36,534 nucleotides of DNA, taken from contig NZ_JAHTKP010000070.1 of assembly GCF_019192735.1 (NCBI RefSeq), forward strand, positions 1-36,534. Direction: 5' to 3'. Under the pieces are notes generated by a model. That model saw only the letters and a program-made list of their open reading frames with translations, was not told the DNA's origin and did no database searches. The translations under genes were made by a program, and so were the position numbers. Shown in pieces: positions 15,972 through 24,440 of this stretch. Each line of letters starts with the position of its first letter. The first letter of the stretch is position 1. This DNA comes from Kitasatospora aureofaciens. Its GTDB lineage: Bacteria > Actinomycetota > Actinomycetes > Streptomycetales > Streptomycetaceae.

Positions 15972-16927
15972 GCGCGAACCTGCTCCGCCAGCGCCAGCGC
16001 GGCCCGCGCCATCTCGGCGGTGGTCTCGACGTCGGTCATCAGCAGCGGGACGGCCCGGCAGGCGATCCCGGCGGCCTCGACGACGGCGACGGCGGCCTCG
16101 TCGGCGCTGTCGACGAGCCATCCGTCGATCAGCTCCGAGCCGTAGTTGAGCGCGACCGCCTCCGCCGTGGCCTCGACGCCGACCGCGGCGAGCACCTTGT
16201 CGGCCATGCCCCGCACCGGCGCCCCGCCGATGATGGGGGAGAGCCCGACGACCGGCGCGGGGGCGGCGGCGACGGCCTCCCGGATGCCGGGCACGGCGAG
16301 GATGGTGCCGATCGAGACGACCGGGTTGGACGGCGGGAAGAGGATGACGTCGGCCTCGGCGATGGCCTCCAGCACGCCGGGCGCGGGCTTCGCGGTGTCC
16401 GCGCCGACCGGGATGATCGCCTCGGCGTCGACGGCGGCGTGCAGCCTGACCCAGTACTCCTGGAAGTGGACGGCCCGGGTGCCCTGTTCGTCGGTGATCC
16501 GCACGTGCGTCTCGACCCGGTCGTCGCTCATCGGCAGCAGCCGCACGCCGGGCTTCCAGCGCACGCACAGCGCCTCGGTGACCTGGCTGAGGCTGTAGCC
16601 GGCGGTGAGCATCTGGCTGCGGACGAGGTGGGTGGCGAAGTCGCGGTCGCCGAGTCCGAACCACTCGGGGCCGACGCCGTACTCCTTCATCTCGGCCTTG
16701 ATCGACCAGGTCTCGTCGGCCCGGCCCCAGCCCTGTTCCTCGTGGATGCCGCCGCCGAGGGTGTACATCACGGTGTCGAGGTCGGGGCAGACCTTCAGGC
16801 CGTAGAGGTGGATGTCGTCGCCGGTGTTGCCGATGACGGTGATCTCGTCCTGCGGGCCGACCGCCGCGAGGAGTCCGCGCAGGAAGCGCGCCCCGCCGAT
16901 TCCGCCTGCCAGTGCCACGATGCGCAT
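15968..16927 (-). CDS. fbiA: 2-phospho-L-lactate / phosphoenolpyruvyl transferase FbiA (CofD)
   Basis: This 319-aa cytoplasmic enzyme transfers the phospholactyl-type group from a GDP-activated donor (in actinobacteria the phosphoenolpyruvyl form) to the deazaflavin FO, giving (dehydro-)F420-0. The CofD family pattern is clear: VALAGGIGGARFLRGL (4-19), VIGNTGDDIHLYGLKVCPDLDTVMYTL (31-57), FGLGDRDFATHL (about 90-101), PPSNPVVSIGTIL (about 198-210) and SPIIGGAPVRGMADK (about 229-243). The length is typical of CofD. It is the first gene of the leftward F420 operon; its stop leads straight into the micro-ORF chain. F420 serves reductases in secondary metabolism and redox balance in streptomycetes. 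Confidence 0.94.
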   Translation of the reverse strand: MRIVALAGGIGGARFLRGLLAAVGPQDEITVIGNTGDDIHLYGLKVCPDLDTVMYTLGGGIHEEQGWGRADETWSIKAEMKEYGVGPEWFGLGDRDFATHLVRSQMLTAGYSLSQVTEALCVRWKPGVRLLPMSDDRVETHVRITDEQGTRAVHFQEYWVRLHAAVDAEAIIPVGADTAKPAPGVLEAIAEADVILFPPSNPVVSIGTILAVPGIREAVAAAPAPVVGLSPIIGGAPVRGMADKVLAAVGVEATAEAVALNYGSELIDGWLVDSADEAAVAVVEAAGIACRAVPLLMTDVETTAEMARAALALAEQVRA

Positions 16928-17005
16928 GCGCCCATCCTGCCACGGCCCGACTGCCCGTCAGCCCGGCTTCCGAACGGCACGACGGCCGGGCCGACGGGCC
17001 CGGGC

Positions 17006-17626
17006 TCAGCGCGTCTCGGCCCGGTCCTGCGGGTGCTGCTCGGGGACGGTGGTGGCGCCGCCGTACTGGTTCATCTCGGTGAGGCCCGGCGTGTAGAGGT
17101 GGATGGAGACGGCCGGTTCCAGCGTGCCGTTGACCACCTCGTGCAGGTAGCCGGACGAGAACACCCGCTGCCCGCCGGGCCGCAGGGTGCGGGTGCCTTC
17201 GCCCGCGTGCGTGAGGGAGCGCTCGACGAGTTCGCCCCGGACGACGGTCAGCACGCCGGAGGACGCGCCGTGGTCGTGGAAGCCGCTGCTCTGGCCGGGC
17301 AGCCAGCTGAGCAGCCAGACCTCGTAGCCGGGGCCGGTCTCCAGCCGGGCGTACCAGCGGGTGAGCGCGTCGTACCGGACGAGCGGCTCCCAGCGGGCGC
17401 GGTCGGCGGCGATCTCCCGGACCAGCCGGGCGTAGCCGGCGATGGTGGTGGGGTGGCTGGGCAGGTCGGTGCGGGCGAGGTGCGGGAAGGCGAGCGGGTC
17501 GCCGGCGATGGAGACGTCGCTGAGGCCGTCGCTCCAGCGGCCGGAACGGGCGGCGGCGGGCGTGAGCCCTCGGCGGGCGAGCTTGTTGCGGTCGCGGTTC
17601 CGCTTGCGGATGCGGGTCATGCGCAC
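17006..17626 (-). CDS. cysteine dioxygenase family protein
   Basis: This 206-aa cupin-fold Fe(II) enzyme is predicted to oxidise L-cysteine to cysteine sulfinate, the entry to cysteine breakdown. The metal-binding HxH is seen in SSGFHDHGASSGVLTVVRG (H117, H119), with the third histidine H162 in SSGYLHEVVN, in a context resembling bacterial cysteine dioxygenases. The first 30 residues are basic and look non-conserved. GTG at 17626 is chosen because GAGGA lies eight bases upstream; ATG at 17620 is an alternative. A Cys-rich leader peptide and a long-range inverted repeat lie upstream, so I expect control by cysteine supply. Thiol dioxygenases with other substrates cannot be excluded. Confidence 0.88.
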   Translation of the reverse strand: MRMTRIRKRNRDRNKLARRGLTPAAARSGRWSDGLSDVSIAGDPLAFPHLARTDLPSHPTTIAGYARLVREIAADRARWEPLVRYDALTRWYARLETGPGYEVWLLSWLPGQSSGFHDHGASSGVLTVVRGELVERSLTHAGEGTRTLRPGGQRVFSSGYLHEVVNGTLEPAVSIHLYTPGLTEMNQYGGATTVPEQHPQDRAETR

Positions 17627-17707
17627 GGGAGTCGTCCTCGGAGTGGCGGCTGGTTCGTCAAGGGGATCAGCCGGATCCGGGATGTCCTGGGGCAGGAGTC
17701 GCGGGCG

Positions 17708-17773
17708 GCCTCTGTGCTTCCTGGGGCGGCGCGCGGTGGGACGCGGGCGCCTAGATACAGCAGGAACAGAGGC
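17708..17773 (-). promoter_or_regulatory. long-range inverted repeat embracing the Cys codons
   Basis: The transcript arm GCCTCTGTTCCTG (17773-17761), which contains Cys codons of the leader peptide, can pair with CAGGA, AGC, ACAGAGGC (17723-17708). This gives an 8-bp plus 5-bp stem with only a three-base bulge. The 37-base loop holds the leader stop codon. A ribosome held at the Cys codons would cover the first arm, so this is a plausible attenuation switch between the leader and cysteine dioxygenase. Confidence 0.6.
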
Positions 17774-17837
17774 GACAACAAGAGTTCACGGCACGGCGGA
17801 GCGCGGAACCGCTCCGGGGGCTGGCGAACTCTGACAT
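17751..17837 (-). CDS. cysteine-rich leader peptide upstream of cysteine dioxygenase
   Basis: This complete 28-codon frame (ATG 17837 to TAG 17751-17753) ends in NSCCRLCSCCI: five Cys in eight codons. Four of the five are TGT, the rare cysteine codon in this very GC-rich genome, and a TCT Ser also occurs. No Shine-Dalgarno is seen. On the minus strand TACGGT lies 12 bases before the ATG, and TTGACA lies 13 bases further up (spacing atypically short), so the start may be near-leaderless. Clustered rare codons for the very amino acid handled by the downstream enzyme are the mark of a translational or transcriptional attenuation leader. Cys-rich leader peptides are known before sulfur-metabolism genes in actinobacteria. 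Confidence 0.75.
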   Translation of the reverse strand: MSEFASPRSGSALRRAVNSCCRLCSCCI

Positions 17838-17993
17838 GGGGGAAAGGAGACCGTATCCACGGGGCCGGTGTCAAACCCGGAGATGCGGCATTCGGGTGGA
17901 TTCGGTCCGGAAGTACCGGATGGGGTGATAAATCACCGTCTATGTTTCGATGGGAAGATCGCCGGGAAGGCAGGGCGATGACCGGCCTGTCAT

Positions 17994-18010
17994 GGTGACC
18001 GAGCGTCACT
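17994..18010 (-). promoter_or_regulatory. BldD-like box upstream of whiB
   Basis: Read on the minus strand the site is AGTGA-N7-TCACC, matching both half-sites of the published BldD box (AGTGA-Nm-TCACC). It lies about 240 bases before the whiB start. whiB is a reported BldD target in Streptomyces, so the location fits. The match is by eye only. The rest of 17838-18248 holds the whiB promoter and nothing I can call a gene. Confidence 0.5.
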
Positions 18011-18143
18011 CGGCGGATGGTTGCGGATGGTTCGACGCCCTCCGGGGCATTCGGGCGGAAAGTCCGATGTGTCCGGATATGTACACTATTCGTAACGGCT
18101 TGGTGCCGAGGAGTGAATCCTGGCCCCAATACCAGAGCTCGGC

Positions 18144-18179
18144 TTGACTGAGCCAGAGTGACGCAACTGTAATTTCACT
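18144..18179 (+). promoter_or_regulatory. whiB promoter with overlapping BldD-like box
   Basis: TTGACT (18144-18149) and TGTAAT (18168-18173) are 18 bases apart, a good housekeeping-sigma promoter by streptomycete standards. AGTGA (18157-18161) N13 TCACT (18175-18179) straddles the -10 box, so a BldD-type repressor bound there would block RNA polymerase. The predicted transcript start near 18180 gives a leader of about 70 bases. A second possible -10, TACACT, is at 18082-18087. Confidence 0.55.
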
Positions 18180-18248
18180 CGTGTCGTCGGCCGCACGAGG
18201 CAACGGCAACCACGGGGACGCCAAGTAGGGGCAGAGGAGGCGCGCCAC

Positions 18249-18521
18249 ATGAGCGAGCTCTTTGAGCTGTTGATCGGTGACGGCATCGCGGAGGACGAGG
18301 AGGAACTCGGTTGGCAGGAGCGCGCGTTGTGTGCCCAGACCGACCCCGAGTCCTTCTTCCCCGAGAAGGGCGGCTCAACCCGCGAGGCCAAGAAGGTCTG
18401 CCTCGCCTGCGAGGTCCGCTCCGAGTGCCTGGAGTACGCCCTCGCCAACGACGAGCGCTTCGGGATCTGGGGCGGCCTCTCGGAGCGTGAGCGCCGCCGG
18501 CTCAAGAAGAGCGCGGTCTGA
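18249..18521 (+). CDS. whiB: sporulation regulator WhiB (WhiB-like iron-sulfur protein)
   Basis: This 90-aa iron-sulfur transcription factor is needed with WhiA for sporulation septation in Streptomyces aerial hyphae. The four cluster ligands C28, C51, C54 and C60 are all present in the Wbl pattern (C-x22-C-x2-C-x5-C). They are followed by the RFGIWGGLSERERRRLKK block (70-87), in which the GIWGG turn contacts the principal sigma factor and the basic tail binds DNA. From residue 20 (LGWQERALCAQTDPESFFPE) the sequence matches S. coelicolor WhiB as I remember it. AGGAGG lies eight bases before ATG 18249. A terminator hairpin follows at 18574. The gene is divergent from cysteine dioxygenase and carries two BldD-like boxes. 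Confidence 0.95.
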   Translation: MSELFELLIGDGIAEDEEELGWQERALCAQTDPESFFPEKGGSTREAKKVCLACEVRSECLEYALANDERFGIWGGLSERERRRLKKSAV

Positions 18522-18573
18522 CCGGGTGGCTCCTGACCCCCGCTGATCGGACGACAACCACACAGCTGTACAG

Positions 18574-18605
18574 GCGCCTCACCGCGGTGGTGGGGCGCTT
18601 TCTTG
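18574..18605 (+). terminator. terminator after whiB
   Basis: A 10-bp stem with one G-U pair (18574-18583 with 18589-18598) and a five-base loop is followed by TTTCTT. This is a classical intrinsic terminator, unusual here in having a T-rich tail. Confidence 0.8.
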
Positions 18606-18801
18606 TGGCCGCACTTGTGGTTCTTGTGGCCGCTCCTGGGGCCGCTTCCCGTTCCCGCCCCCTCTTCACCGGTTCTGCACGGATTCACCGGCCCCGCGCG
18701 GACACCGCGGACGAAGGCGCTACCCGGAGCCGTTAGTGTGGTGCGCCATCCGGTTGCCGTTCACCGGCTGTGTCCACCGAGAACTGGGGCCCGCGCACTC
18801 G

Positions 18802-21800
18802 ATGACCGTCTACAGCCACCAGAGCGGCTTCACCGCTGCCAGGCCGCCCGCCTACCCGCGCCACCTGGTCACCGCCGTGATCGTCTCGCACGACGGCGCC
18901 CGCTGGCTGCCGCAGGCCCTGGCCGGCCTGCTCGGCCAGGACCGCCAGGTCCAGCGGGTGCTCGCCGTCGACACCGGATCCACCGACAACTCCCCGCAGC
19001 TGCTCGCGGACACCCTCGCCGACTGGCTGCCCGAGAGCGGCCCGCTGATCCTCGGCCGTCGGGCGGGCTTCGGCACCGCCGTCGCCGAGGCCGTGTTCAA
19101 CAGCCCGCCGCTTCGCCCCGAGGACCTCCCGTACCGGCTCGACCCCTCCGGCTACGACCCGGTCACCGGCGGCTGGGACGACTTCGGCGACCCGCTCGCC
19201 CAGGAGGACGACCTCGGCCGCGGCGGCCCGCGCGAGACCCAGCCGGTCGAGTGGCTCTGGCTGCTGCACGACGACTGCGAGCCGCAGACCGACGCGCTGC
19301 GCCGGCTGCTCCAGGTCGCCGACTCCACCCCCAGCGCCGCCGTGGTCGGCCCCAAGCTGCGCAGCTGGTACGACCGCCGCCAGCTGCTGGAGGTCGGCGT
19401 CACCATCGCCCGCTCCGGCCGCCGCTGGACCGGGCTCGACCGCCGCGAGCAGGACCAGGGCCAGCACGACCAGGTCCGCCCGGTGCTCGCCGTCTCCTCC
19501 GCGGGCATGCTGGTGCGCCGGGACGTCTTCGAGGAGCTCGGCGGCTTCGACAAGGCGCTGCCGCTGATGCGCGACGACGCCGACTTCTGCTGGCGGGTCA
19601 ACGCCGCCGGCCATCGCGTGGTGGTCGCCCCCGACGCCGTGCTCCGGCACGCCGAGGCGGCCAGCCGCGAGCGCCGCGCCATCGACTGCGGCTCCTCCCA
19701 CCCGCACCGGGTGGACAAGGCCGGTGCCGTCTACACCCTGCTCACCAACTGCAAGGGCGTGCTCTTTCCGTACGTCCTGCTGCGCCTGGTGCTCGGCACG
19801 CTGCTGCGGGCCGTCACCAACCTGCTGGGCAAGGACCCGAAGCAGGCCTTCGACGAACTCGCCGGGCTCGGCCACGAACTCGTCCGCTTCCCGCGGCTGC
19901 TGGTCGCGCGCAAACGCCGCGCCCGTACCCGGGCGGCCGACGCCCTGGACGATCGCACGCTCTTCCCGGCGCCCGGTGCCACGACTCGGCTCGCCGTCGA
20001 GGGCGTCATCAGCTCGCTGGGGATAGGGGGTGCGGACGACTCCGGCGGCCGGCACGGCTCGGCCGAGGCCGGTGGCGACGACGACGCCGAGGACCTGGTC
20101 GTCGAGCAGTTCGCGCTGATCAAGAAGCTGGCGCGGCGCCCGGCTCCCGTCCTGTTCGCGGGCCTGCTGGTGTTCGCGCTGGTCGCCTGTCGCAGCCTGC
20201 TCGGCAGCGGTGACCTGTTCGGCGGCGCCCTGCTGCCGGCCACCGACGGCGCCGGCGGCCTCTGGTCGATGTACGCCGACGCCTGGCACCCCGTCGGCAC
20301 AGGATCGACCGCCGCCGCACCGCCGTACCTCGGCGTGCTCGCGGTGCTGTCCTGGATGCTGTTCGGCCACGCCGACCTCGCGATCACCCTGCTGCTCGTG
20401 CTGACGGTGCCGCTGGCCGCGGTCAGTGCCTACCTGGTCTCCCGTCCGCTGCTGGACTCCAAGCTGGTCCGCGCCTGGGCCAGCGCCACCTACGCGCTGC
20501 TGCCCGCCGCGACCGGCGCGCTCGCCCAGGGCCGGATCGGCACCGCCGTCCTCGCCGTCCTGCTGCCGCCGCTGGCCCGCGCCGCCGCGATCACCGCCGG
20601 TCTCGGCATCCGCGACGAGAGCGCCGCCAAGGGCGCCCGGCCCGGCTGGCGGCCGGTCTGGATGACCGTCCTGCTGCTCACCCTGGCCACCGCCTTCGTC
20701 CCGCTGACCTGGGCGCTCGCGGTGCCGCTCTGCCTGGCCACGCTGGCCGTGGCGGTCGTCCGCGGCGGGGCCTTCGGCTCCGGCGGGGCGGCGCTGCGGC
20801 TGCTCGGCCTGCGCATCCTGGTCGTGCTCGCGGTGCCGGTGGCCGTGCTCGCGCCGTGGTCGCTGAAGGTGCTGTCGCACCCGCAGTCGCTGCTGCTGGA
20901 GGCCGGTCTGCCGGGCCTGCACGGCAGCGGCGCGAGCGCGCTCGGCCTGGTGCTGGTCAACCCCGGCGGCGCCGGGGTGCCGCCGACGTGGCTGTCGGCC
21001 GGTGTGGTGCTGGCCGCGCTCGCCGCGCTGCTGCGCGCCGACCGCCGTCGCGCGGTGCTCGCCGCCTGGGGCGCGGCCGGCGCGGGCATGGTCTTCGCCG
21101 TCGCCGTGGCCGGCACCTCCGTGACCCCCGCCTCGGGCGGTCCGGCCGTGCCCGCCTGGGCCGGTCCGGCCACCCTGATCGCCGGGATCGCCCTGCTGGC
21201 CGCCGCCGCGATCGGCGCCGACGGCGCCAACGCCCGTGTGGCCGGCATCGCCTTCGGCTGGCGCCAGCCGGTCGCCGCCCTGGTGGTGGCCGCCGCGGCG
21301 CTCGCCCCGCTGGGCGCCGGCCTCTGGTGGGCCGTCACCGGCGCGGACGGTCCGCTGCACCGCGCCCAGGCGGGCCAGGTGCCCGCGTTCGTCGCCGAGG
21401 AGGCCGGGACCACCGACCGGGCCCGCACCCTGGTCGTCACCGGGGAGAAGAGCGGCGGCTCGGTCCGCTACACCGTGGTCCGCGGCGCCGGTCTGACGCT
21501 CGGCCAGGCCGAGTCCACCGTCGACCCGGCGACCGGCACCCTGGACGGCCTGAACAAGGTGGTCGGCAGCCTGCTGGCCGGCTCGGGCGCGGACCAGGCC
21601 GGCGCACTGTCCGGCTACGGCATCGCCTACGTGGTGGTCGAGCAGCCGGTGATCGGCGCGTTCAAGGACGTCCTGGACGCCACCCCCGGCCTGGTCAAGG
21701 CCAACCAGGACGGCGAGGCCGCGCTCTGGCAGGTCAACGGCACCCCCGCGGTCCGCGCGGTGATCACCGCCCAGGGCGCGAACCCGGTGGTGGTCCCGGC

Positions 21801-22668
21801 GGGCGTCCGCGACCTCAACACCACCGTCCCGGCCGGGGCCGACGGCCGGGTGCTGCGGCTCGCCGAGTCCGCCGCCCCCGAGTGGAAGGCCACCCTGGAC
21901 GGCACTGCCCTGGAGCCGACCACGGTCGATGGCTGGGCGCAGGGCTTCAAGCTCCCGGCGAGCGGCGGCAAGCTGGTCGTCACCCGCGAGAGCAGCCTGC
22001 TGCACACCGGCTGGATCTGGGGGCAGGTGCTCGTCGGCCTGACCATCCTGGTGCTCGCCCTGCCCGGCCGCCGCAGCCACAAGGACGACGACCTGCCCGA
22101 GGAGGTGGTGGCCGCCGCCGCGCTGGCCGCCGCCGCCCAGGCGCAGGCCCCCGCCCCCGGCAGCCGCCGGGCCCGCCGGATGGCCGAGCGCGGCGAGGGC
22201 GGCGAGCCGGGCGCCGAGGACGCCGGGGTGTACGAGGGCCGGCCGGGCGCGATCCCGGCGCAGCCCTCCGGTGAGCCGGTGACCGAGGCCGTCCAGGCGG
22301 CGGCCGCCGTCCAGGAGGCCGAGCCGTACGCCGACCCGTACCAGACGTACCAGCAGGCCGACCCGTACAGCTACGACCCCTACACCGCGCAGCAGCCGGT
22401 GGCCGCGCCGTACGGCGGCCAGGGCTACGACGGTTACCAGCAGGCGTACCCCCAGCAGGACTACGAGCAGCAGGGTCAGCAGGGTTACGAACAGCAGGGC
22501 TACGAGCAGCAGTACTCGCAGGACCCGCAGTACGGCTACGACCCCTATCAGCAGACGGAGCACCAGCAGCCGTGGGTGCCGGGGCAGCCGCAGGCCGAGC
22601 CCTACTACGACCCGAACGACCCCAACGGGACGGGCCGGTACCCGCACCACCACGGATCGGGGAGCTGA
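18802..22668 (+). CDS. large polytopic family 2 glycosyltransferase
   Basis: This 1288-aa protein joins a cytoplasmic GT-A glycosyltransferase domain (about residues 20-300; VTAVIVSHDGARWLP, VLAVDTGSTDNS, EWLWLLHDDCEP, GFDKALPLMRDDADFCWRV) to a long multi-spanning membrane part (about 440-1080) with around a dozen hydrophobic stretches. The HDDCEP and DDADFCWR segments are the expected metal/donor and catalytic acidic sites. A last helix (about 1070-1090) is followed by a roughly 200-residue tail rich in Tyr, Gln, Pro and Ala. ATG 18802 gives the usual short N-terminus; the frame opens 22 codons earlier. There is no clear Shine-Dalgarno. A TAGTGT box at 18734-18739 could be the -10. The next gene begins six bases after its stop. 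Polymerising or exporting an envelope glycan is inferred. Confidence 0.87.
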   Translation: MTVYSHQSGFTAARPPAYPRHLVTAVIVSHDGARWLPQALAGLLGQDRQVQRVLAVDTGSTDNSPQLLADTLADWLPESGPLILGRRAGFGTAVAEAVFNSPPLRPEDLPYRLDPSGYDPVTGGWDDFGDPLAQEDDLGRGGPRETQPVEWLWLLHDDCEPQTDALRRLLQVADSTPSAAVVGPKLRSWYDRRQLLEVGVTIARSGRRWTGLDRREQDQGQHDQVRPVLAVSSAGMLVRRDVFEELGGFDKALPLMRDDADFCWRVNAAGHRVVVAPDAVLRHAEAASRERRAIDCGSSHPHRVDKAGAVYTLLTNCKGVLFPYVLLRLVLGTLLRAVTNLLGKDPKQAFDELAGLGHELVRFPRLLVARKRRARTRAADALDDRTLFPAPGATTRLAVEGVISSLGIGGADDSGGRHGSAEAGGDDDAEDLVVEQFALIKKLARRPAPVLFAGLLVFALVACRSLLGSGDLFGGALLPATDGAGGLWSMYADAWHPVGTGSTAAAPPYLGVLAVLSWMLFGHADLAITLLLVLTVPLAAVSAYLVSRPLLDSKLVRAWASATYALLPAATGALAQGRIGTAVLAVLLPPLARAAAITAGLGIRDESAAKGARPGWRPVWMTVLLLTLATAFVPLTWALAVPLCLATLAVAVVRGGAFGSGGAALRLLGLRILVVLAVPVAVLAPWSLKVLSHPQSLLLEAGLPGLHGSGASALGLVLVNPGGAGVPPTWLSAGVVLAALAALLRADRRRAVLAAWGAAGAGMVFAVAVAGTSVTPASGGPAVPAWAGPATLIAGIALLAAAAIGADGANARVAGIAFGWRQPVAALVVAAAALAPLGAGLWWAVTGADGPLHRAQAGQVPAFVAEEAGTTDRARTLVVTGEKSGGSVRYTVVRGAGLTLGQAESTVDPATGTLDGLNKVVGSLLAGSGADQAGALSGYGIAYVVVEQPVIGAFKDVLDATPGLVKANQDGEAALWQVNGTPAVRAVITAQGANPVVVPAGVRDLNTTVPAGADGRVLRLAESAAPEWKATLDGTALEPTTVDGWAQGFKLPASGGKLVVTRESSLLHTGWIWGQVLVGLTILVLALPGRRSHKDDDLPEEVVAAAALAAAAQAQAPAPGSRRARRMAERGEGGEPGAEDAGVYEGRPGAIPAQPSGEPVTEAVQAAAAVQEAEPYADPYQTYQQADPYSYDPYTAQQPVAAPYGGQGYDGYQQAYPQQDYEQQGQQGYEQQGYEQQYSQDPQYGYDPYQQTEHQQPWVPGQPQAEPYYDPNDPNGTGRYPHHHGSGS

Positions 22669-22674
22669 CCCGCG

Positions 22675-24378
22675 ATGAAGAAGCCCGCCTTCAGGAAGAA
22701 GTCCGCGCCGGAGGCCGTCGAGGCCGAGTACGCCGCAGCCGAACCGGCCGAGGCCGCCGCCCCCGTGGCCGGGCCCGCCGGGCGCTCCGGCGGCAGCCGG
22801 ACCACGCAGTCCCTGCTGGCCGCCGCCGCCGTGCTCGCGGTGGTGTTCGGGATCGCCGAGGCCCGTCCGCCGGCCGCCCCGGCCACCGGCGACCAGGGCG
22901 CCGCGGCGACCACCGCACAGGTCGAGCGGACGGCGGCGGTCTGCCCGCAGCCGCTCCAGGGCCTGACCGGCTCGACCAGCCTCACCGCCTACACCCCGCC
23001 CGGCACCGGCGGCGCCACCGGCGGGGCCGGCTGGCTCTCCGACGCTGTCGCGCCCGCGACGCCCCCGACCGCCGCACCCTCGGCCTCGGCCACCCCGACT
23101 CCGACGGCGCCCGCCACCCCGGCGCCGACCGGCTCGGCCGCTCCGGCCGCCCCGGACAAGGGCGGCGCGCCCGCCGACGCCCGGCTGACCCTGACCAAGC
23201 CCGGCACCCCGGCGACCGCCCCCGCCGCCAACGGCGACACCGCGCCCGGCGCCGGGGCCACCGCCACCGGCGCCCTAGCCCCCGGCTTCACGGTCACCCA
23301 GACCACCGTCGTCACCGAGCAGCGCGGCCTGGGCCTGTCCGGCCTCACCTGCACCCCGGCCGGCACCAGCTTCTGGTTCGCCGGGGCCAGCACGGCCGGC
23401 GACCGGGTCGACTACCTCAGCCTGGTGAACACCGAGTCCTCCGCCGCCGTGGTCGACATCAAGCTGTACGGCGACAAGGGCCTGATCGACAACGACGCCG
23501 CCAACGGCATCACCGTCGCCCCCGGCAGCTCCCAGTCCGTCCTGCTGTCCACCCTCACCAAGGGCGCGGTCACCGACCTCGCCGTGCACGTGGTGGCCCG
23601 CAGCGGGCGGGTCGGCGCCGCCCTGCACGCCGCCGACGGCAACAAGGGCGCGGACTGGGTCCCGGCCTCCATCGAGCCCGCCCCCACCCAGGTTTTGCCC
23701 GGCCTGCCCGCCGACACCTCCTCCGCCCGGCTGGTGGTGTGGGCGCCGCCGGAGGACGACGCCGACCTGAAGATCCAGCTCTCCGGCAAGAACGGCTGGT
23801 TCACCCCGGCCGGCAACGAGTCCATCCACGTCAAGGCGGGCATGGTGGCCGCCGTCGACCTCGGCAAGGTCACCCGCGACGAGGTGGCCGGGCTGCGGCT
23901 GTCGCCCAGCGACGACAAGCACGCCACCGCGATCGTGGCCGGGCTGCGGGTCGACCGGGCCGGGCCGAACGGCAAGACCGACGCGGCCTGGCTCACCGGC
24001 AGCGCGCCGGTCGGCGCCCGCGCCACGGTGGCCGACAACCGGGCCGGCGCGTCCACGCTGTTCCTGACCTCCACCGGTGACGCCGCCTCCGTCCGGGTCA
24101 CCGCCTCGGCGGGCGCCGGCGGCGGCACCCCGGTGAGCAAGGACGTCCAGGTGCCGGCCGGCGGCACCGTCTCCCTCCCCGCGCCCGAGCCCGGCGGGCT
24201 GAACGGCAGCTTCGCGCTCACCGTGGAGACCGTCTCCGGCGGCCCGGTGGTGGCCGCCCGGATGCTGGCGATCCCCACCAAGGACGTGCCGATGTTCACC
24301 GTCCAGGCGCTGCGCGACGACCACAGCAGCGTCAAGGTGCCGCAGGCCGCCCAGGATCCGGGCGTCGTGCAGCGCTGA
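22675..24378 (+). CDS. DUF5719 family membrane-anchored protein
   Basis: This 567-aa protein has a basic start (MKKPAFRKKS), an Ala-rich segment, one membrane helix (about 45-63, LLAAAAVLAVVFGIAEA), a Ser/Thr/Ala/Pro linker (about 120-200) and an extracytoplasmic beta-rich region to the end. The arrangement fits DUF5719, found next to the large glycosyltransferase in streptomycetes. GGGGAG overlapping the end of the glycosyltransferase gene serves as ribosome binding site for ATG 22675, indicating coupled expression. The function is unknown; a partner role for the glycosyltransferase on the outer membrane face is suggested by position. A terminator follows 12 bases after the stop. Confidence 0.85.
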   Translation: MKKPAFRKKSAPEAVEAEYAAAEPAEAAAPVAGPAGRSGGSRTTQSLLAAAAVLAVVFGIAEARPPAAPATGDQGAAATTAQVERTAAVCPQPLQGLTGSTSLTAYTPPGTGGATGGAGWLSDAVAPATPPTAAPSASATPTPTAPATPAPTGSAAPAAPDKGGAPADARLTLTKPGTPATAPAANGDTAPGAGATATGALAPGFTVTQTTVVTEQRGLGLSGLTCTPAGTSFWFAGASTAGDRVDYLSLVNTESSAAVVDIKLYGDKGLIDNDAANGITVAPGSSQSVLLSTLTKGAVTDLAVHVVARSGRVGAALHAADGNKGADWVPASIEPAPTQVLPGLPADTSSARLVVWAPPEDDADLKIQLSGKNGWFTPAGNESIHVKAGMVAAVDLGKVTRDEVAGLRLSPSDDKHATAIVAGLRVDRAGPNGKTDAAWLTGSAPVGARATVADNRAGASTLFLTSTGDAASVRVTASAGAGGGTPVSKDVQVPAGGTVSLPAPEPGGLNGSFALTVETVSGGPVVAARMLAIPTKDVPMFTVQALRDDHSSVKVPQAAQDPGVVQR

Positions 24379-24390
24379 CCGGACGTGAGA

Positions 24391-24420
24391 AGGCGGTACC
24401 CGGGGCTCCGGGTACCGCCT
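24391..24420. terminator. bidirectional terminator between convergent genes
   Basis: A perfect 13-bp stem (24391-24403 with 24408-24420) with loop GGCT lies between the DUF5719 stop and the convergent metallopeptidase-family stop, so it can serve both strands. Confidence 0.8.
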
Positions 24421-24440
24421 TTCGGTCTGGCGTCCTGGCG

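Noticed and set aside
18733..22653. 1300-codon minus-strand open frame opposite the giant glycosyltransferase
   Set aside because: Shadow frame made mostly of Gly/Arg/Val/Asp runs with no domain; the sense gene is well supported.
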